DNA of 50,500 nt, taken from the NCBI GenBank assembly GCA_002337455.1, contig DDGC01000018.1, positions 1 through 50,500 on the forward strand, in the 5' to 3' direction. Source of the DNA: Rhizobiales bacterium UBA1912 (GTDB lineage: Bacteria > Pseudomonadota > Alphaproteobacteria > Rhizobiales > Devosiaceae). Both the position numbers and the translations under genes were made by a program. Position 1 is the stretch's first letter. Each line of letters begins with the position of its first letter. Shown here in pieces: positions 25,633 through 34,512 of this stretch. Under the pieces are notes generated by a model that did no database searches, was not told the origin of the DNA, and worked only from the letters and a program-made list of their open reading frames with translations.

Positions 25633-28600
25633 CTAGTTCTGCGGCTGGTTGGCCGATCGGTATTCGAACAGCGTGCGAAACACGCCAGGCGCCAGGATCG
25701 AGACCGGATTGATGAGCAGATCGGGCTGATCCAACGGACCACGGACAGCAAAAGTCACCCCGATCAGCCCCTCACCCTCGCGGCCCCCGAAGATTGGCCC
25801 GAGTACCGGTATCTGCTGGAAGAAATTGTTGAGCCCGAACAACGGCACATAGGTCCCCGCCAGATCGTACCGCCCGGCATCGGTCATGATGTTGCCCCTG
25901 ATCGTGCCGCCCACCGTATCGCCGTAAATTGCAGCCTCGACCAGTTCGATACGATCGCTGAACCGGACGAACTCGGCCCGGCCGTAGTCGAACTCCATTG
26001 CAGATGCGCCCGCCAGGACTTCCTGCGACTCGTCGTGCGAGCCGACGATAGCGTCGATATTTTCCTCGTCCACAATCGCAAAATTGCGCACCACGAATTC
26101 GCCGGTGTCAGTCTCCGAATTCTCATCGTACCGCATCACCATGCTGCCCTCGCCGCTTACAAGGCGCGGATAGATGCCGACAAAGCGCAGCGTTTCGCCC
26201 AGATCGTTGGTCGCATAGGAAATAATCCGTCCATTGGGCAAGGGATTGGTCGTCGCCGAGGCCGACCGTCCGCCGCCGAACTGGGTGGCCAGGTTCACCC
26301 GACGCAACTGCTCTCCTCTCACCGAGAGGTCGAGATCTACGTTGAAAGCCACGGTACCAAAATATCCCAGCGCCCGGTCGAGGTTGACGCTGACGTTGAA
26401 CACCTGGTCCTGCAAATCGTCGCTAGCCCCCGCGCCTTCGTCCCCCTCCAGGTTGAAGAACCGCTTGAGCACCGGCTTGAGGTCGAGTTGCTCCCCGTTG
26501 ATGGCCACCGAATAGCCCCCCTCGACCGGCGTCATGCTCACCTGCGCGCTGTCGCCTGAACTGATCTGGAACGTGTCAAAATCGGCTGAAACGAGCTCTC
26601 CGCCCGAACTGAGCGCCATCTCGCCCTCCAGCCGAACCGTATCGAAATTGAGCGAGATGCCGGAAACGGCAATCTCCTCATCGTCCAGCGAAACCGTCGC
26701 CTCCAGGCCGCCGGCAACGCCCCTGTCCTTGCTGATGCCGATATCGCTGATCGCAAGGGAAGCGTCCGTGAGATCGGCTCGAACCTCGATCTGGCCATCC
26801 TCGAGCGGGCGCGCCACGACGCGCACCGTACCCCCCATATATTGGGAAAGATCGATCCCCAGCTCTGCCGCGTCGGCGACGCCCAGCGTCGAGGCGAACG
26901 CCAGTTGCGGCGCGCCGCCCCCTGCCTGCTCTGCCTCCAGGTCGATCCGCGCCTCACCCACACTGGCGGCTCCGAGAACCCGAAAGCCCGCCTGCGATGC
27001 CGTGAAGGTCAGGTCGGCGTCGGAAAAGTTGACCCCCTGGATAGCCTGTACGCTGGCCATGTCAGTGATCGAACCATTGAGCGCGTAGTCCGTCCCCACC
27101 AACTGCCCCGTGTCGTCGGTCTCGATCGTGGCAATCACGGTGCTTGCGACGTCGCCGGTCAAATCCTGCGCCAAAGCGCCCGGGTCGATCCCCAAATCGA
27201 AATCGTCCAGAAGGTTGAGCTTGTCGCTCGTCACAACCTCCAGAATGGCGGGCACAGGGCCCGAGACATCGCCGGAGACCTCGAACACCTGCTGGCTCGC
27301 AGAAACGTCCTGGTTGATATAGGCGGCATTGGCGATCGAGACATCGTCACCGAACTCGGTGAGATTTGCCCGCTCGAACGCCATGGTCAGCTGATTGTCG
27401 CGCATGGTGAGGCGGGCTTCGCCGTCCACCTGAAACTCGGGCACCCCATCGAGCGGGCGTAACTGCACACCGTTCCCGACCAGATCGATCTGCATCGCTC
27501 CCTCGGGCATCGGGCGCGGCTGGCCATCCAAGGCGATGCTGCCCACCGGAAACCGGAACCGCATGTCCGCCCCACTGACCGTGCCATCGGCGACATATTG
27601 TGTGAACCACTCCCGCCCCTCGGGCGCAAAAAGGTAGGGCCAAAGCCGCTTGATATCGTCCGCTGACGCTCCGCGCCCGCTCAGGGACACGTCGAGTCCC
27701 ACGCCCTCACGCACCATGTCGAGACGGCCCTGCATGACGACACTGACGCCATCCTTGGCCACCACCATCCGGTCGATGCCGACTGCGCCGTAAAGCGGCG
27801 CCGACCAGCCCTCATAATGGATTTCCTCGAACGGCTTGGACGGCGCGTCGAGATCGTCCGGATGGAGCCACCAATTCCGCCCGCGAAGCGACATCCCCAG
27901 CGTCGGCCCGAATTGCTCGTCAAAGCCCATGACGATATCGCCGCCGACAATCCCCCTGCTCTGGCCCACCCCGACCGCGACATCGGCAACCGAAAACCGC
28001 GACTGGTCGGGAAACCAGTCCACTGAAAAAGGCTCCGCTGACAGCGCGAACAGATCGTTGTTGAGGCGCAGGTTGGTGCCATCGATGTCGATGACGAATT
28101 GCCCCGACTGGACACCGCCCTGCGGACCTGCCGCGAGCGCGACCGACAAATCCAGATTTCCGGTGCCGCGCAAGGCCGCCAGACTGTTGGCATCGTCAAG
28201 GAAGGGGATGATTGTGGAAAAATCGATACGCCGGATGTCCGCCGTTATCGTGGCGCCCTGCGCCCCGATCTCGCGCACGATTTCGCCTTCCATGGTCTCG
28301 CCGGCGATCTCGGCTGCAAAATCAGCTGCCACGCGCCCGCCTATGCGACCGGACCTGACATCGAGGTCGACATGATCAAAAGAACGGTAGAGACCATAGA
28401 CCGTATCGAGCATGCCGATCGAGCCATCGCGGATTTCAAACCGCCGCACCTGCCCGGCCATCGCCTGCTCGGCAAGCTGTGCCAGCGCCTCGTTGAGCGA
28501 CTCGACATTGGCCACCAGCCAGTCATTGTCCGAGCGCATGCCGATGTCCTCGGCGCCCCGATCGCCAACCGAAATGCCCTCATCGCCAATTTCAACGTCC

Positions 28601-29106
28601 GGCGCCCGCTGACTGCCCTCGATGACGCGAACCACCGTCTCGCCGGTGCCGTCCGTCTCGAGAAATTCAAACCGCGACAGCCTGGGGCCAAGCAGGTCCT
28701 GCACCATCTGAAAACGCGGCGCGATCAGAACGACGCGCGCCTCGGGTCGGCCAACCAACAGCCCCAGTGGTGACAGCCCGATCTCCAGCGCATCGGCTTC
28801 GATAACGGCATTGGAGGCGCGTTCGGTCAGTGTGACAGTCGAGAGATGGAAGCCCACGCTAACCGGCCCGGTCAGCGACAGCCCGAAATCGCGCCAGTCG
28901 ACGTCAAAACTGTCATCGACAATCCCCGCGACCTCGCTCTTGGCCCTGTCCGACAGGAACCCCAGCGACATCGGACCGAACAGCAGGCGCACATACAGCA
29001 GGGCGAAAAGAACGAGCAGTCCGATACACAGGAAGGCAACAACCTTGAGCGCCAAACGTCGCCTGGGGCCGAAAAGGGTTCGCCTGGGACGTGTCGTCTC
29101 ATTCAC
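25633..29106 (-). CDS. giant AsmA/DUF3971-like envelope protein
   Basis: A 1157-residue protein anchored by one N-terminal membrane helix (about 21-42, LKVVAFLCIGLLVLFALLYV) with the rest in the periplasm. The chain is rich in beta-strand repeats of the AsmA/TamB/YhdP type; the DUF3971-like centre and AsmA-like C-terminus end with NFFQQIPVLGPIFGG and LINPVSILAPGVFRTLFEY, both characteristic. These proteins form long hydrophobic grooves that bridge inner and outer membranes and move phospholipids. It stands alone, convergent with tyrS and divergent from the peroxiredoxin gene. The start (MNETTRPRRTLFGPRRR) supplies the positive residues expected before the helix. No break or frameshift is seen. 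Confidence 0.85.
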   Translation of the reverse strand: MNETTRPRRTLFGPRRRLALKVVAFLCIGLLVLFALLYVRLLFGPMSLGFLSDRAKSEVAGIVDDSFDVDWRDFGLSLTGPVSVGFHLSTVTLTERASNAVIEADALEIGLSPLGLLVGRPEARVVLIAPRFQMVQDLLGPRLSRFEFLETDGTGETVVRVIEGSQRAPDVEIGDEGISVGDRGAEDIGMRSDNDWLVANVESLNEALAQLAEQAMAGQVRRFEIRDGSIGMLDTVYGLYRSFDHVDLDVRSGRIGGRVAADFAAEIAGETMEGEIVREIGAQGATITADIRRIDFSTIIPFLDDANSLAALRGTGNLDLSVALAAGPQGGVQSGQFVIDIDGTNLRLNNDLFALSAEPFSVDWFPDQSRFSVADVAVGVGQSRGIVGGDIVMGFDEQFGPTLGMSLRGRNWWLHPDDLDAPSKPFEEIHYEGWSAPLYGAVGIDRMVVAKDGVSVVMQGRLDMVREGVGLDVSLSGRGASADDIKRLWPYLFAPEGREWFTQYVADGTVSGADMRFRFPVGSIALDGQPRPMPEGAMQIDLVGNGVQLRPLDGVPEFQVDGEARLTMRDNQLTMAFERANLTEFGDDVSIANAAYINQDVSASQQVFEVSGDVSGPVPAILEVVTSDKLNLLDDFDLGIDPGALAQDLTGDVASTVIATIETDDTGQLVGTDYALNGSITDMASVQAIQGVNFSDADLTFTASQAGFRVLGAASVGEARIDLEAEQAGGGAPQLAFASTLGVADAAELGIDLSQYMGGTVRVVARPLEDGQIEVRADLTDASLAISDIGISKDRGVAGGLEATVSLDDEEIAVSGISLNFDTVRLEGEMALSSGGELVSADFDTFQISSGDSAQVSMTPVEGGYSVAINGEQLDLKPVLKRFFNLEGDEGAGASDDLQDQVFNVSVNLDRALGYFGTVAFNVDLDLSVRGEQLRRVNLATQFGGGRSASATTNPLPNGRIISYATNDLGETLRFVGIYPRLVSGEGSMVMRYDENSETDTGEFVVRNFAIVDEENIDAIVGSHDESQEVLAGASAMEFDYGRAEFVRFSDRIELVEAAIYGDTVGGTIRGNIMTDAGRYDLAGTYVPLFGLNNFFQQIPVLGPIFGGREGEGLIGVTFAVRGPLDQPDLLINPVSILAPGVFRTLFEYRSANQPQN

Positions 29107-29125
29107 TGTCGGATGCAGGTCCCAT

Positions 29126-29232
29126 TAGAGCGCTTCCAGGATAATTGAGGCACCACTTATCCAGTTCGGAAGCGCGACAAAACAAAGACTTAGATCGTTG
29201 CGCCGTTTACGTGAAACGGTGAAATGATCTAG
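29126..29232. repeat. intergenic palindromic repeat, copy A
   Basis: A 107-bp element begins TAGAGCGCTTCCAGGATAA and ends AAATGATCTAG. It is made of two hairpins: GAGCGCTTCC...GGAAGCGC and a second around CCGTTTAC-GTGAAACGG. A near-full copy lies at 44268-44373 and a partial one at 41513-41549. It resembles the RIME-like short palindromic elements scattered in rhizobial genomes. Confidence 0.8.
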
Positions 29233-29365
29233 AAATATGCGCCGAGGCCAATACACAAGAATCGGCTACCAAAGCTGTCTCTCGCCGACCATATCGGCTT
29301 GAATATGGCACAGATACCCTGCCGCGCCCTGCAGCCGGGGAAAATTGATGGAAAGGGCCCGCCCA

Positions 29366-29827
29366 ATGACAACCCCGTCTGTCGGCCAACCGGCACCCGA
29401 TTTCACACTCCAAACCGACGCTGGCAAGCCGTTCACCTTGTCGGACCAGCGCGGTAAGTCCGTACTCATCTATTTCTACCCGCAGGCCGATACTCCCGCC
29501 TGCAACGACGAGAACCTCACCTTTACAGCCAACGCCCAATGGTTTGCCGAACGCGACATCCTCCTCGTCGGCATATCCCCCGATAGCGCCGAAAAACTAG
29601 CCGATTTCCGGCAGAAATATGCGCTCTCGCCCGTCCTGCTGTCGGATCCCGAGCACAAGGCCATCGGCCCGTTTGGCGTTTGGGGAGAAAAGAAGAACTA
29701 TGGCCGGACTTACGAGGGTCTGATCCGCTCCACCGTTCTGGTCGGTCCCGACGGCGCAATTGGCCAGATCTGGCCAAATATTCGCGCCAAGGGACATGTC
29801 GAACGTGTCATGAAGGCTTTAGGTTAG
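29366..29827 (+). CDS. bcp: BCP-type peroxiredoxin
   Basis: A 153-residue thioredoxin-fold peroxidase that reduces hydrogen peroxide and organic peroxides. The peroxidatic Cys is Cys46 in DTPACNDE. The family's usual second Cys, five residues later in the TPGCTxxxC motif, is absent, and no other Cys is seen, so this is a one-Cys form needing an external thiol. The FYPQADTP and GVWGEKK segments are conserved. The start is taken as ATG 29366 (MTTPSVGQPAPDF), which aligns with the family; ATG 29348 is also in frame. It is divergent from the AsmA-like gene across a gap that holds a palindromic repeat. Confidence 0.9.
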   Translation: MTTPSVGQPAPDFTLQTDAGKPFTLSDQRGKSVLIYFYPQADTPACNDENLTFTANAQWFAERDILLVGISPDSAEKLADFRQKYALSPVLLSDPEHKAIGPFGVWGEKKNYGRTYEGLIRSTVLVGPDGAIGQIWPNIRAKGHVERVMKALG

Positions 29828-29898
29828 CCCGGCATTAACCATGGCACTGCATAATTCCTGATGTTCGATGTAAGAATTGCGTCATCGGGAGACCATCT

Positions 29899-31032
29899 GT
29901 GCGTTCGGGGGATCAGTCGATAGCGTTGGGCCGGCAGAAAGCCGGGTCCAGCAAAGGCGGCGCGGGCGCATACCTGCTCCTGACGGGCGTAATCGCCCTG
30001 TTGCTGGTCGTCAACGCCATAACCGCTCTCGCCCTTTACTTCGCCCCTGAAATCAATGGCCTGCTGCGCGAGGACAACTCCTCGATCCTCACTGCCTACG
30101 AACAGCGCATCACCGAACTGCGGCTCGAAGTGGATCGGCTGCACTCCCGCCAATACGCCCAGATGGGCGATATGAACCTGCAGATGCATGAACTTGTTCA
30201 GCAGCAGGAAGTGCTCTCCGAGCAGCACGAGTATGTGCGCGCACTCACCGAAATGGCCCGCGAAATGGGCGTATCCGGACAGGCCGCGGCGCCAGACACC
30301 ATGACGACCGGCTCCATTACCGCCCAGCCCCTCGCTTTCAACGGCGACACGGCGCTGCTGGCCGATACGCTACTCGCCATGCAAGAGGAAACCCGCATGG
30401 CGCTGGTTTCACTCTCCGATGCGGCCACGCTCTCGACCGACGAGATTGTGTCAGGGCTGCGCGGTATCGGCATCGAACCGGACGTCGCCGTCAATGGCGT
30501 GGGTGGCCCGTTCATACCAGCGGGCGGCGAACCCGGTTCGATCATCGATGAGGCCAATGCCGTGGCCGATGCGCTGGCACGTTACCAATCGGCCCGCCGC
30601 GCCTTGCTGGCCGCACCGATCCAGCTGCCGGTCAATGGTGCGGGCACAATAACCTCTTCCTTCGGCAATCGCACCGATCCGTTCCTCAAGCGCGCAGCGT
30701 TCCATGCCGGCATCGATTTCCGCGCCACGACGGGAACGCCGGTTCTGGCAGCTGCAAGCGGCACGGTCCGCGTCGCGGCGACCAATGGCGGATACGGCAA
30801 GATGGTCGAGATCGACCATGGTAACGGGCTCACTACTCGCTATGCTCATATGAGCCAGATCGGCGTCAGCGTTGGCCAGACGATTACCGGTGGCCAGCAG
30901 CTTGGCCTCGCCGGGTCCACCGGCCGCTCGACCGGACCCCATCTGCATTTTGAAGTGCGCAAAGGCGGCAGCGCCATCGATCCGTCGCGCTTTATCGCCG
31001 CCGGACGCACCCTGGCCGCCTATCTGCAATAG
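29899..31032 (+). CDS. membrane-anchored M23 family peptidase
   Basis: A 377-residue cell-wall endopeptidase or amidase activator of the M23 (LytM) family. An N-terminal membrane helix (about 25-47, YLLLTGVIALLLVVNAITAL) is followed by a coiled coil (about 60-110) and a C-terminal metallopeptidase domain. The zinc motifs are visible: HAGIDFRA (His and Asp ligands) and HLHFEV with His348 and His350. The Lys/Ser segment GLTTRYAHMS carries the remaining His. The start is GTG at 29899 after CGGGAGA. It lies between the peroxiredoxin gene and convergent prfB. Because all ligands are present, it is likely an active enzyme rather than an activator. Confidence 0.9.
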   Translation: MRSGDQSIALGRQKAGSSKGGAGAYLLLTGVIALLLVVNAITALALYFAPEINGLLREDNSSILTAYEQRITELRLEVDRLHSRQYAQMGDMNLQMHELVQQQEVLSEQHEYVRALTEMAREMGVSGQAAAPDTMTTGSITAQPLAFNGDTALLADTLLAMQEETRMALVSLSDAATLSTDEIVSGLRGIGIEPDVAVNGVGGPFIPAGGEPGSIIDEANAVADALARYQSARRALLAAPIQLPVNGAGTITSSFGNRTDPFLKRAAFHAGIDFRATTGTPVLAAASGTVRVAATNGGYGKMVEIDHGNGLTTRYAHMSQIGVSVGQTITGGQQLGLAGSTGRSTGPHLHFEVRKGGSAIDPSRFIAAGRTLAAYLQ

Positions 31033-31040
31033 ACCTCGCG

Positions 31041-31072
31041 AAAAAAAAGGCGGCGCCAGATCGGGCACCGCC
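31041..31072 (-). terminator. rho-independent terminator of prfB
   Basis: On the minus strand GGCGGTGCC pairs with GGCGCCGCC (one mismatch) around a six-base loop and runs into eight T. It lies between the convergent stops of the M23 peptidase and prfB genes. Confidence 0.8.
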
Positions 31073-31100
31073 ACATAGATTTGTCGCGCCGGAAAATTGC

Positions 31101-32217
31101 TTATTCCTCGTCCTTGTCAGCTCCGAGCCGCTGAGCCAGCGAGGCTTCCATGAACGGGTCTAGCGCCCCGTCCAGCACATCCGATGGCGCTGTGCTTTCC
31201 ACCTGCGTGCGCAGATCCTTCACCAGCTGATAGGGCTGGAGCACATAGGAGCGGATCTGGTGTCCCCACCCGATCTCGGTCTTTGAAGCCGCTTCGGCAC
31301 TGGCGGCTTCCTCGCGCTTTTGCAGTTCGAGTTCGTAAAGCCGCGCCCGCAGCATGTCCCAGGCCTGCGCCTTGTTCTTGTGCTGGCTGCGTTCGTTCTG
31401 GCACTGCACAACGATTCCCGTGGCGATATGGGTGATGCGCACCGCCGAATCCGTGGTGTTGACGTGCTGGCCGCCCGCGCCCGATGCGCGATAGGTATCG
31501 ATGCGCACGTCGGATTCGTTGACGTCGATGTCGATGGAATCGTCGATTACAGGATAGACCCAGACGCTCGAAAAGCTCGTATGCCGTCGCGCCTGGCTGT
31601 CATAGGGCGAAATACGCACCAGCCGGTGCACGCCGCTTTCGGTCTTGAGCCACCCATAGGCGTTGTGGCCCTTGACCAATATCGTCGCGCCCTTGATGCC
31701 CGCTTCTTCGCCGGCACTGTATTCGATGGTTTCGACCTTGAAGCCTCGCCGTTCCGCCCAGCGCGTATACATGCGGAACAGCATCTGCGCCCAGTCCTGG
31801 CTCTCGGTGCCACCAGCCCCTGAATGGACTTCGACATAGCAGTCGTTGGCGTCCGCTTCCCCCGAAAGCAGGGTTTCCACCCGCATACGCGCCGCGGTAT
31901 CCTTGAGCTCGACCAATGCCTTTTCGGCCTCGGCAACGATATCGTCATCGCCCTCGGCCTCGCCGAGCTCGATCAGTTCGAGATTGTCGCTGATCCCGGC
32001 TTCAAGCGTCTTCACCGTGTCGATGGCGCTTTCGAGCGACTGGCGTTCGCTCATCACCTTGCGGGCTTCTTCCGGATCGTTCCAGAGATCGCCCGATTCC
32101 GAGCGTGCGTTCAGTGCGTCGAGGCGTCTTTCGGCTGTATCCCAGTCAAAGATGCCTCCTCAGCAGGCTTAGGGCCTGCTTGATTTCGTCAACAGTCTTG
32201 AGAACGTCTGCGCGCAT
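31101..32217 (-). CDS. prfB: peptide chain release factor 2, with programmed +1 frameshift
   Basis: RF2 ends translation at UGA and UAA codons. The gene is in two frames: a first frame from ATG at 32217 encodes 23 residues (MRADVLKTVDEIKQALSLLR...) and stops at UGA in CTT-TGA-C (32151-32145); shifting by one base continues DWDTAERRLDALNARSES into the long frame and gives 371 residues, the family length. GGQ, the peptidyl-transferase motif, is in SGAGGQHVNT; the stop-codon recognition loop reads SPYDSQARRHTSF. The frame break is regulation by RF2 level, not an error, because the internal Shine-Dalgarno AGGAGG is spaced as in the well-studied enterobacterial gene. It ends at a strong terminator. 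Confidence 0.95.
32145..32161 (-). promoter_or_regulatory. prfB: prfB programmed +1 frameshift site
   Basis: The minus strand reads GAGGAGG-CAT-CTT-TGA-C: an internal ribosome-binding sequence three bases before the slippery CTT and the in-frame UGA stop. This is the canonical autoregulatory signal of bacterial prfB. Confidence 0.93.
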
Positions 32218-32298
32218 GGCTTGGTCCGCTTGGAAAAGGATATGGGCTGTCCCCATAGCTACATTCCGCCAGCCGATCAACCCGCCGCGCGCCCACCA

Positions 32299-32324
32299 GG
32301 GCCGCCCCGAACGCGGGACGGCCC
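32299..32324 (-). terminator. hairpin between the 405-aa gene and prfB
   Basis: On the minus strand GGGCCGTCCCG pairs with CGGGGCGGCCC (one G-U) around CGTT, forming an 11-bp stem 20 bases after the stop of the upstream gene. There is no T run, so it may act as a weak terminator or mRNA end. The rest of the 129-base gap shows nothing. Confidence 0.5.
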
Positions 32325-32346
32325 TTCTGTCTCGCCTGCCAAACGA

Positions 32347-33564
32347 TCAGCTCAGCCGCCAGTCATAGGTGACATGATAGATCCCGCCGAACCCGACATA
32401 GGTCAGCGTCTCGCGGGGCGAAACCAACGCGCCGTTGAAATTGTCGAACCGGCTCTCCAACTCGATGCCCACCAGAAGTGGCTCGAAGATGTCGTCCTTG
32501 CTCGCGGCGGTAAAAACGGCCATGAGGCCGCCGATGATGGCCCCAACCGCAGCACCGATCAGCGCTCCGATCGGGCCGGCAAGTGTCCCTGCGAGGGCAC
32601 CCGCTGCCGCTCCTGCCCCGATTGCCGCCCCGATCGCGGCGCCCACGGCGGTGATGATCGTAAAGAGGTAAACCTGGACTGCGTCGTAAAGGTCGAGAAG
32701 GAACTGGGTGAATCCACCCCCCTGGTCGGATTCGGCGAGCGCCACCTTGGCGAAGAACAGCCGGGGAAAGTCGGATTGCGCCAGCATGTATTCCGCAGCG
32801 ATCCACGGCGATGACAACGTAATCGAATCGCCGGACTTGAACTGGCCGATATCGAACGGGCCGCGCATTTCCACAGTTTCGGCCAGCACATCGTCGATAT
32901 CGACGTCTGCCGCCCCGCTTCCCGATACCGAGCCGATTTGTATCTCGTCCCGTGCGAGTTCGCGCGTATCGTCCTGGCATTCGATTTCGTGGACCCGCAG
33001 CTCGAGCTTGGAATATTGCTGCGCCCCCGGCCCGCCCTGGCCGCCGCCGAATCCGAGGCTGGGACCCGACTCCCACAGCACGGCCTTGAAATGCCCCCAA
33101 TGAGAGATCCAGGCCTTGGTGTCGGACGATTTGATGGCCTTTTTCGGTGCGAGCATCGGCGCGAAAACCTTGACGATGTCGATGCGATCGAGAACATGCT
33201 CCTTCGCCGCCGGGTCGTAGAGCGTCTTTACGTGGGCACGTTGCACCGACCCCATCGGCCCCCTGCTGTGAGGGTCGGTGGTCAGATAAATCTTGGCAAG
33301 CGCCTGTCGTTCTTTCTCACCAAGCCCCTTCGCATAGTCGAGAACGACTTGTCCAACGGTCCGCGCCTTGGTGTCGCGCTTCTTGCCATAGGCGGCAAGC
33401 GTCTTGCTTTGCTCAGGCGCCTTTCCCGAAACCAGCGCCCCGGCGATTTCGGCTGCGACCAGCGCCTGCATTGTATCGACGAAATTAGCCATCTGTTCGT
33501 CGCCGATCTCGCGGAACCGCGGCTGATACGTGCGGATACCGGATTTTTTCCGAGTGTCTTTCAA
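32347..33564 (-). CDS. unrecognised protein with glycine-zipper membrane segment
   Basis: A 405-residue protein of no family I recognise. The N-terminal 130 residues are basic and helical. The middle (about 160-270) looks beta-rich, with LELRVHEIECQDDT, RDEIQIGSVSGSG and RLFFAKVALAESDQGG. A stretch of about 45 residues (about 290-335) is almost all Gly, Ala, Ile and Leu in a GxxxG-like pattern, bounded by VQVYLFTIITAV and GGLMAVF; such glycine zippers are known in membrane-inserting and pore-forming proteins. A beta-rich tail follows. No signal peptide is seen. The start is ambiguous: TTG at 33564 has GGGGAGA at good spacing, while the frame is open back to a TTG at 33594. It is divergent from a LytTR regulator. 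Confidence 0.7.
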   Translation of the reverse strand: MKDTRKKSGIRTYQPRFREIGDEQMANFVDTMQALVAAEIAGALVSGKAPEQSKTLAAYGKKRDTKARTVGQVVLDYAKGLGEKERQALAKIYLTTDPHSRGPMGSVQRAHVKTLYDPAAKEHVLDRIDIVKVFAPMLAPKKAIKSSDTKAWISHWGHFKAVLWESGPSLGFGGGQGGPGAQQYSKLELRVHEIECQDDTRELARDEIQIGSVSGSGAADVDIDDVLAETVEMRGPFDIGQFKSGDSITLSSPWIAAEYMLAQSDFPRLFFAKVALAESDQGGGFTQFLLDLYDAVQVYLFTIITAVGAAIGAAIGAGAAAGALAGTLAGPIGALIGAAVGAIIGGLMAVFTAASKDDIFEPLLVGIELESRFDNFNGALVSPRETLTYVGFGGIYHVTYDWRLS

Positions 33565-33724
33565 GAAAACTCTCCCCTTGGTGTCGCGCCGCAATGGGAG
33601 CCCTCGACAACGCCCTGAAACAAACCACCCCTATGGTGCACCGACCCGGCCCCTGATCGAACCAGCGCTGCCTAGAGAGTTCCGGGTTGACCGTTCAACA
33701 CCGATGTCGTGAATTGACAGGACA

Positions 33725-34486
33725 ATGTCGCGGATTACCCAACCTATGAGCTGGCTTTGGAACGTGCTTGTGCGATCGCCCTGGCGGCGCAAGCTGCTCG
33801 TGGTCGGGCCCGCCATTGTCGGCTTCACGGTTCTGGGGCCTTTTGCGACCTATCTCGAGATCGCTCCGCTGCCCCGGCTGCTCTATTGGACGCTGGAGCT
33901 GCTGGGCATCGGCTTTTTCATGCACCTCGTCATCTGGCCATTGCTCCACGTCCAGGCGCTCGTCACCTGGCCCCGTCCACTGTTGGTGCTCATCGGCTCG
34001 GCAATCGCCGCGCTGCCTGGCTCTGCCATCATCTACATGCTCGAAGCCGTTTTCCGGGGGATGAGCCTCCAATCGGTCGGCACCATCGGCCTTTGGGCCA
34101 TGGTTACCCTGGTCGGCTGGATGATTGCCTCGGTGGAATTTGCACCCGAAATCTTCGGGTCGAACCGCCTTCTTCCGAACAAATCACCGGCGCCGCTGCC
34201 GCCCCCTCTGCAGGGCAACCTGATTTCCCTTTCGCATCAGGATCATTACGTCGAGATTACCAGCAAAAAAGGGAGCGAGTTGGTTCGCATGCGATTTCTG
34301 GACGCCCTTGGCGCGCTGGCCGGCCATCCGGGCGCCCGCATTCACCGGTCCCACTGGATCGCCGGCCCTGCCCTCGTTTCGGTCGACCGGAGCGGGCACC
34401 GCTATGTGGCGAACCTGGTCGATGGCCGCACCCTCCCGATAAGCCGCCCCTATCTGCGCGCCGCCCGGAATTTGTTGCAGGGATAG
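33725..34486 (+). CDS. membrane-bound LytTR-domain regulator
   Basis: A 253-residue protein with four membrane helices in its first half (about 20-41, 48-74, 80-102 and 112-134) and a C-terminal LytTR DNA-binding domain (about 165-250, SLSHQDHYVEITSKKGSE... and PISRPYLRAARNLL). LytTR domains bind direct repeats as transcription factors; membrane-bound ones sense the envelope without a kinase partner. A proline-rich linker (about 148-160) joins the halves. The ATG at 33725 is the first in the frame. The gene is divergent from the glycine-zipper protein across 160 bases, which suggests that gene as a target, but that is inference. Confidence 0.88.
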   Translation: MSRITQPMSWLWNVLVRSPWRRKLLVVGPAIVGFTVLGPFATYLEIAPLPRLLYWTLELLGIGFFMHLVIWPLLHVQALVTWPRPLLVLIGSAIAALPGSAIIYMLEAVFRGMSLQSVGTIGLWAMVTLVGWMIASVEFAPEIFGSNRLLPNKSPAPLPPPLQGNLISLSHQDHYVEITSKKGSELVRMRFLDALGALAGHPGARIHRSHWIAGPALVSVDRSGHRYVANLVDGRTLPISRPYLRAARNLLQG

Positions 34487-34512
34487 CAAGACCCCGCTCA
34501 CGAGCGATCGCG

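Noticed and set aside
32057..32217. Apparent frameshift or sequencing error at the start of prfB
   Set aside because: The stop, slippery codon and internal AGGAGG match the programmed frameshift exactly.
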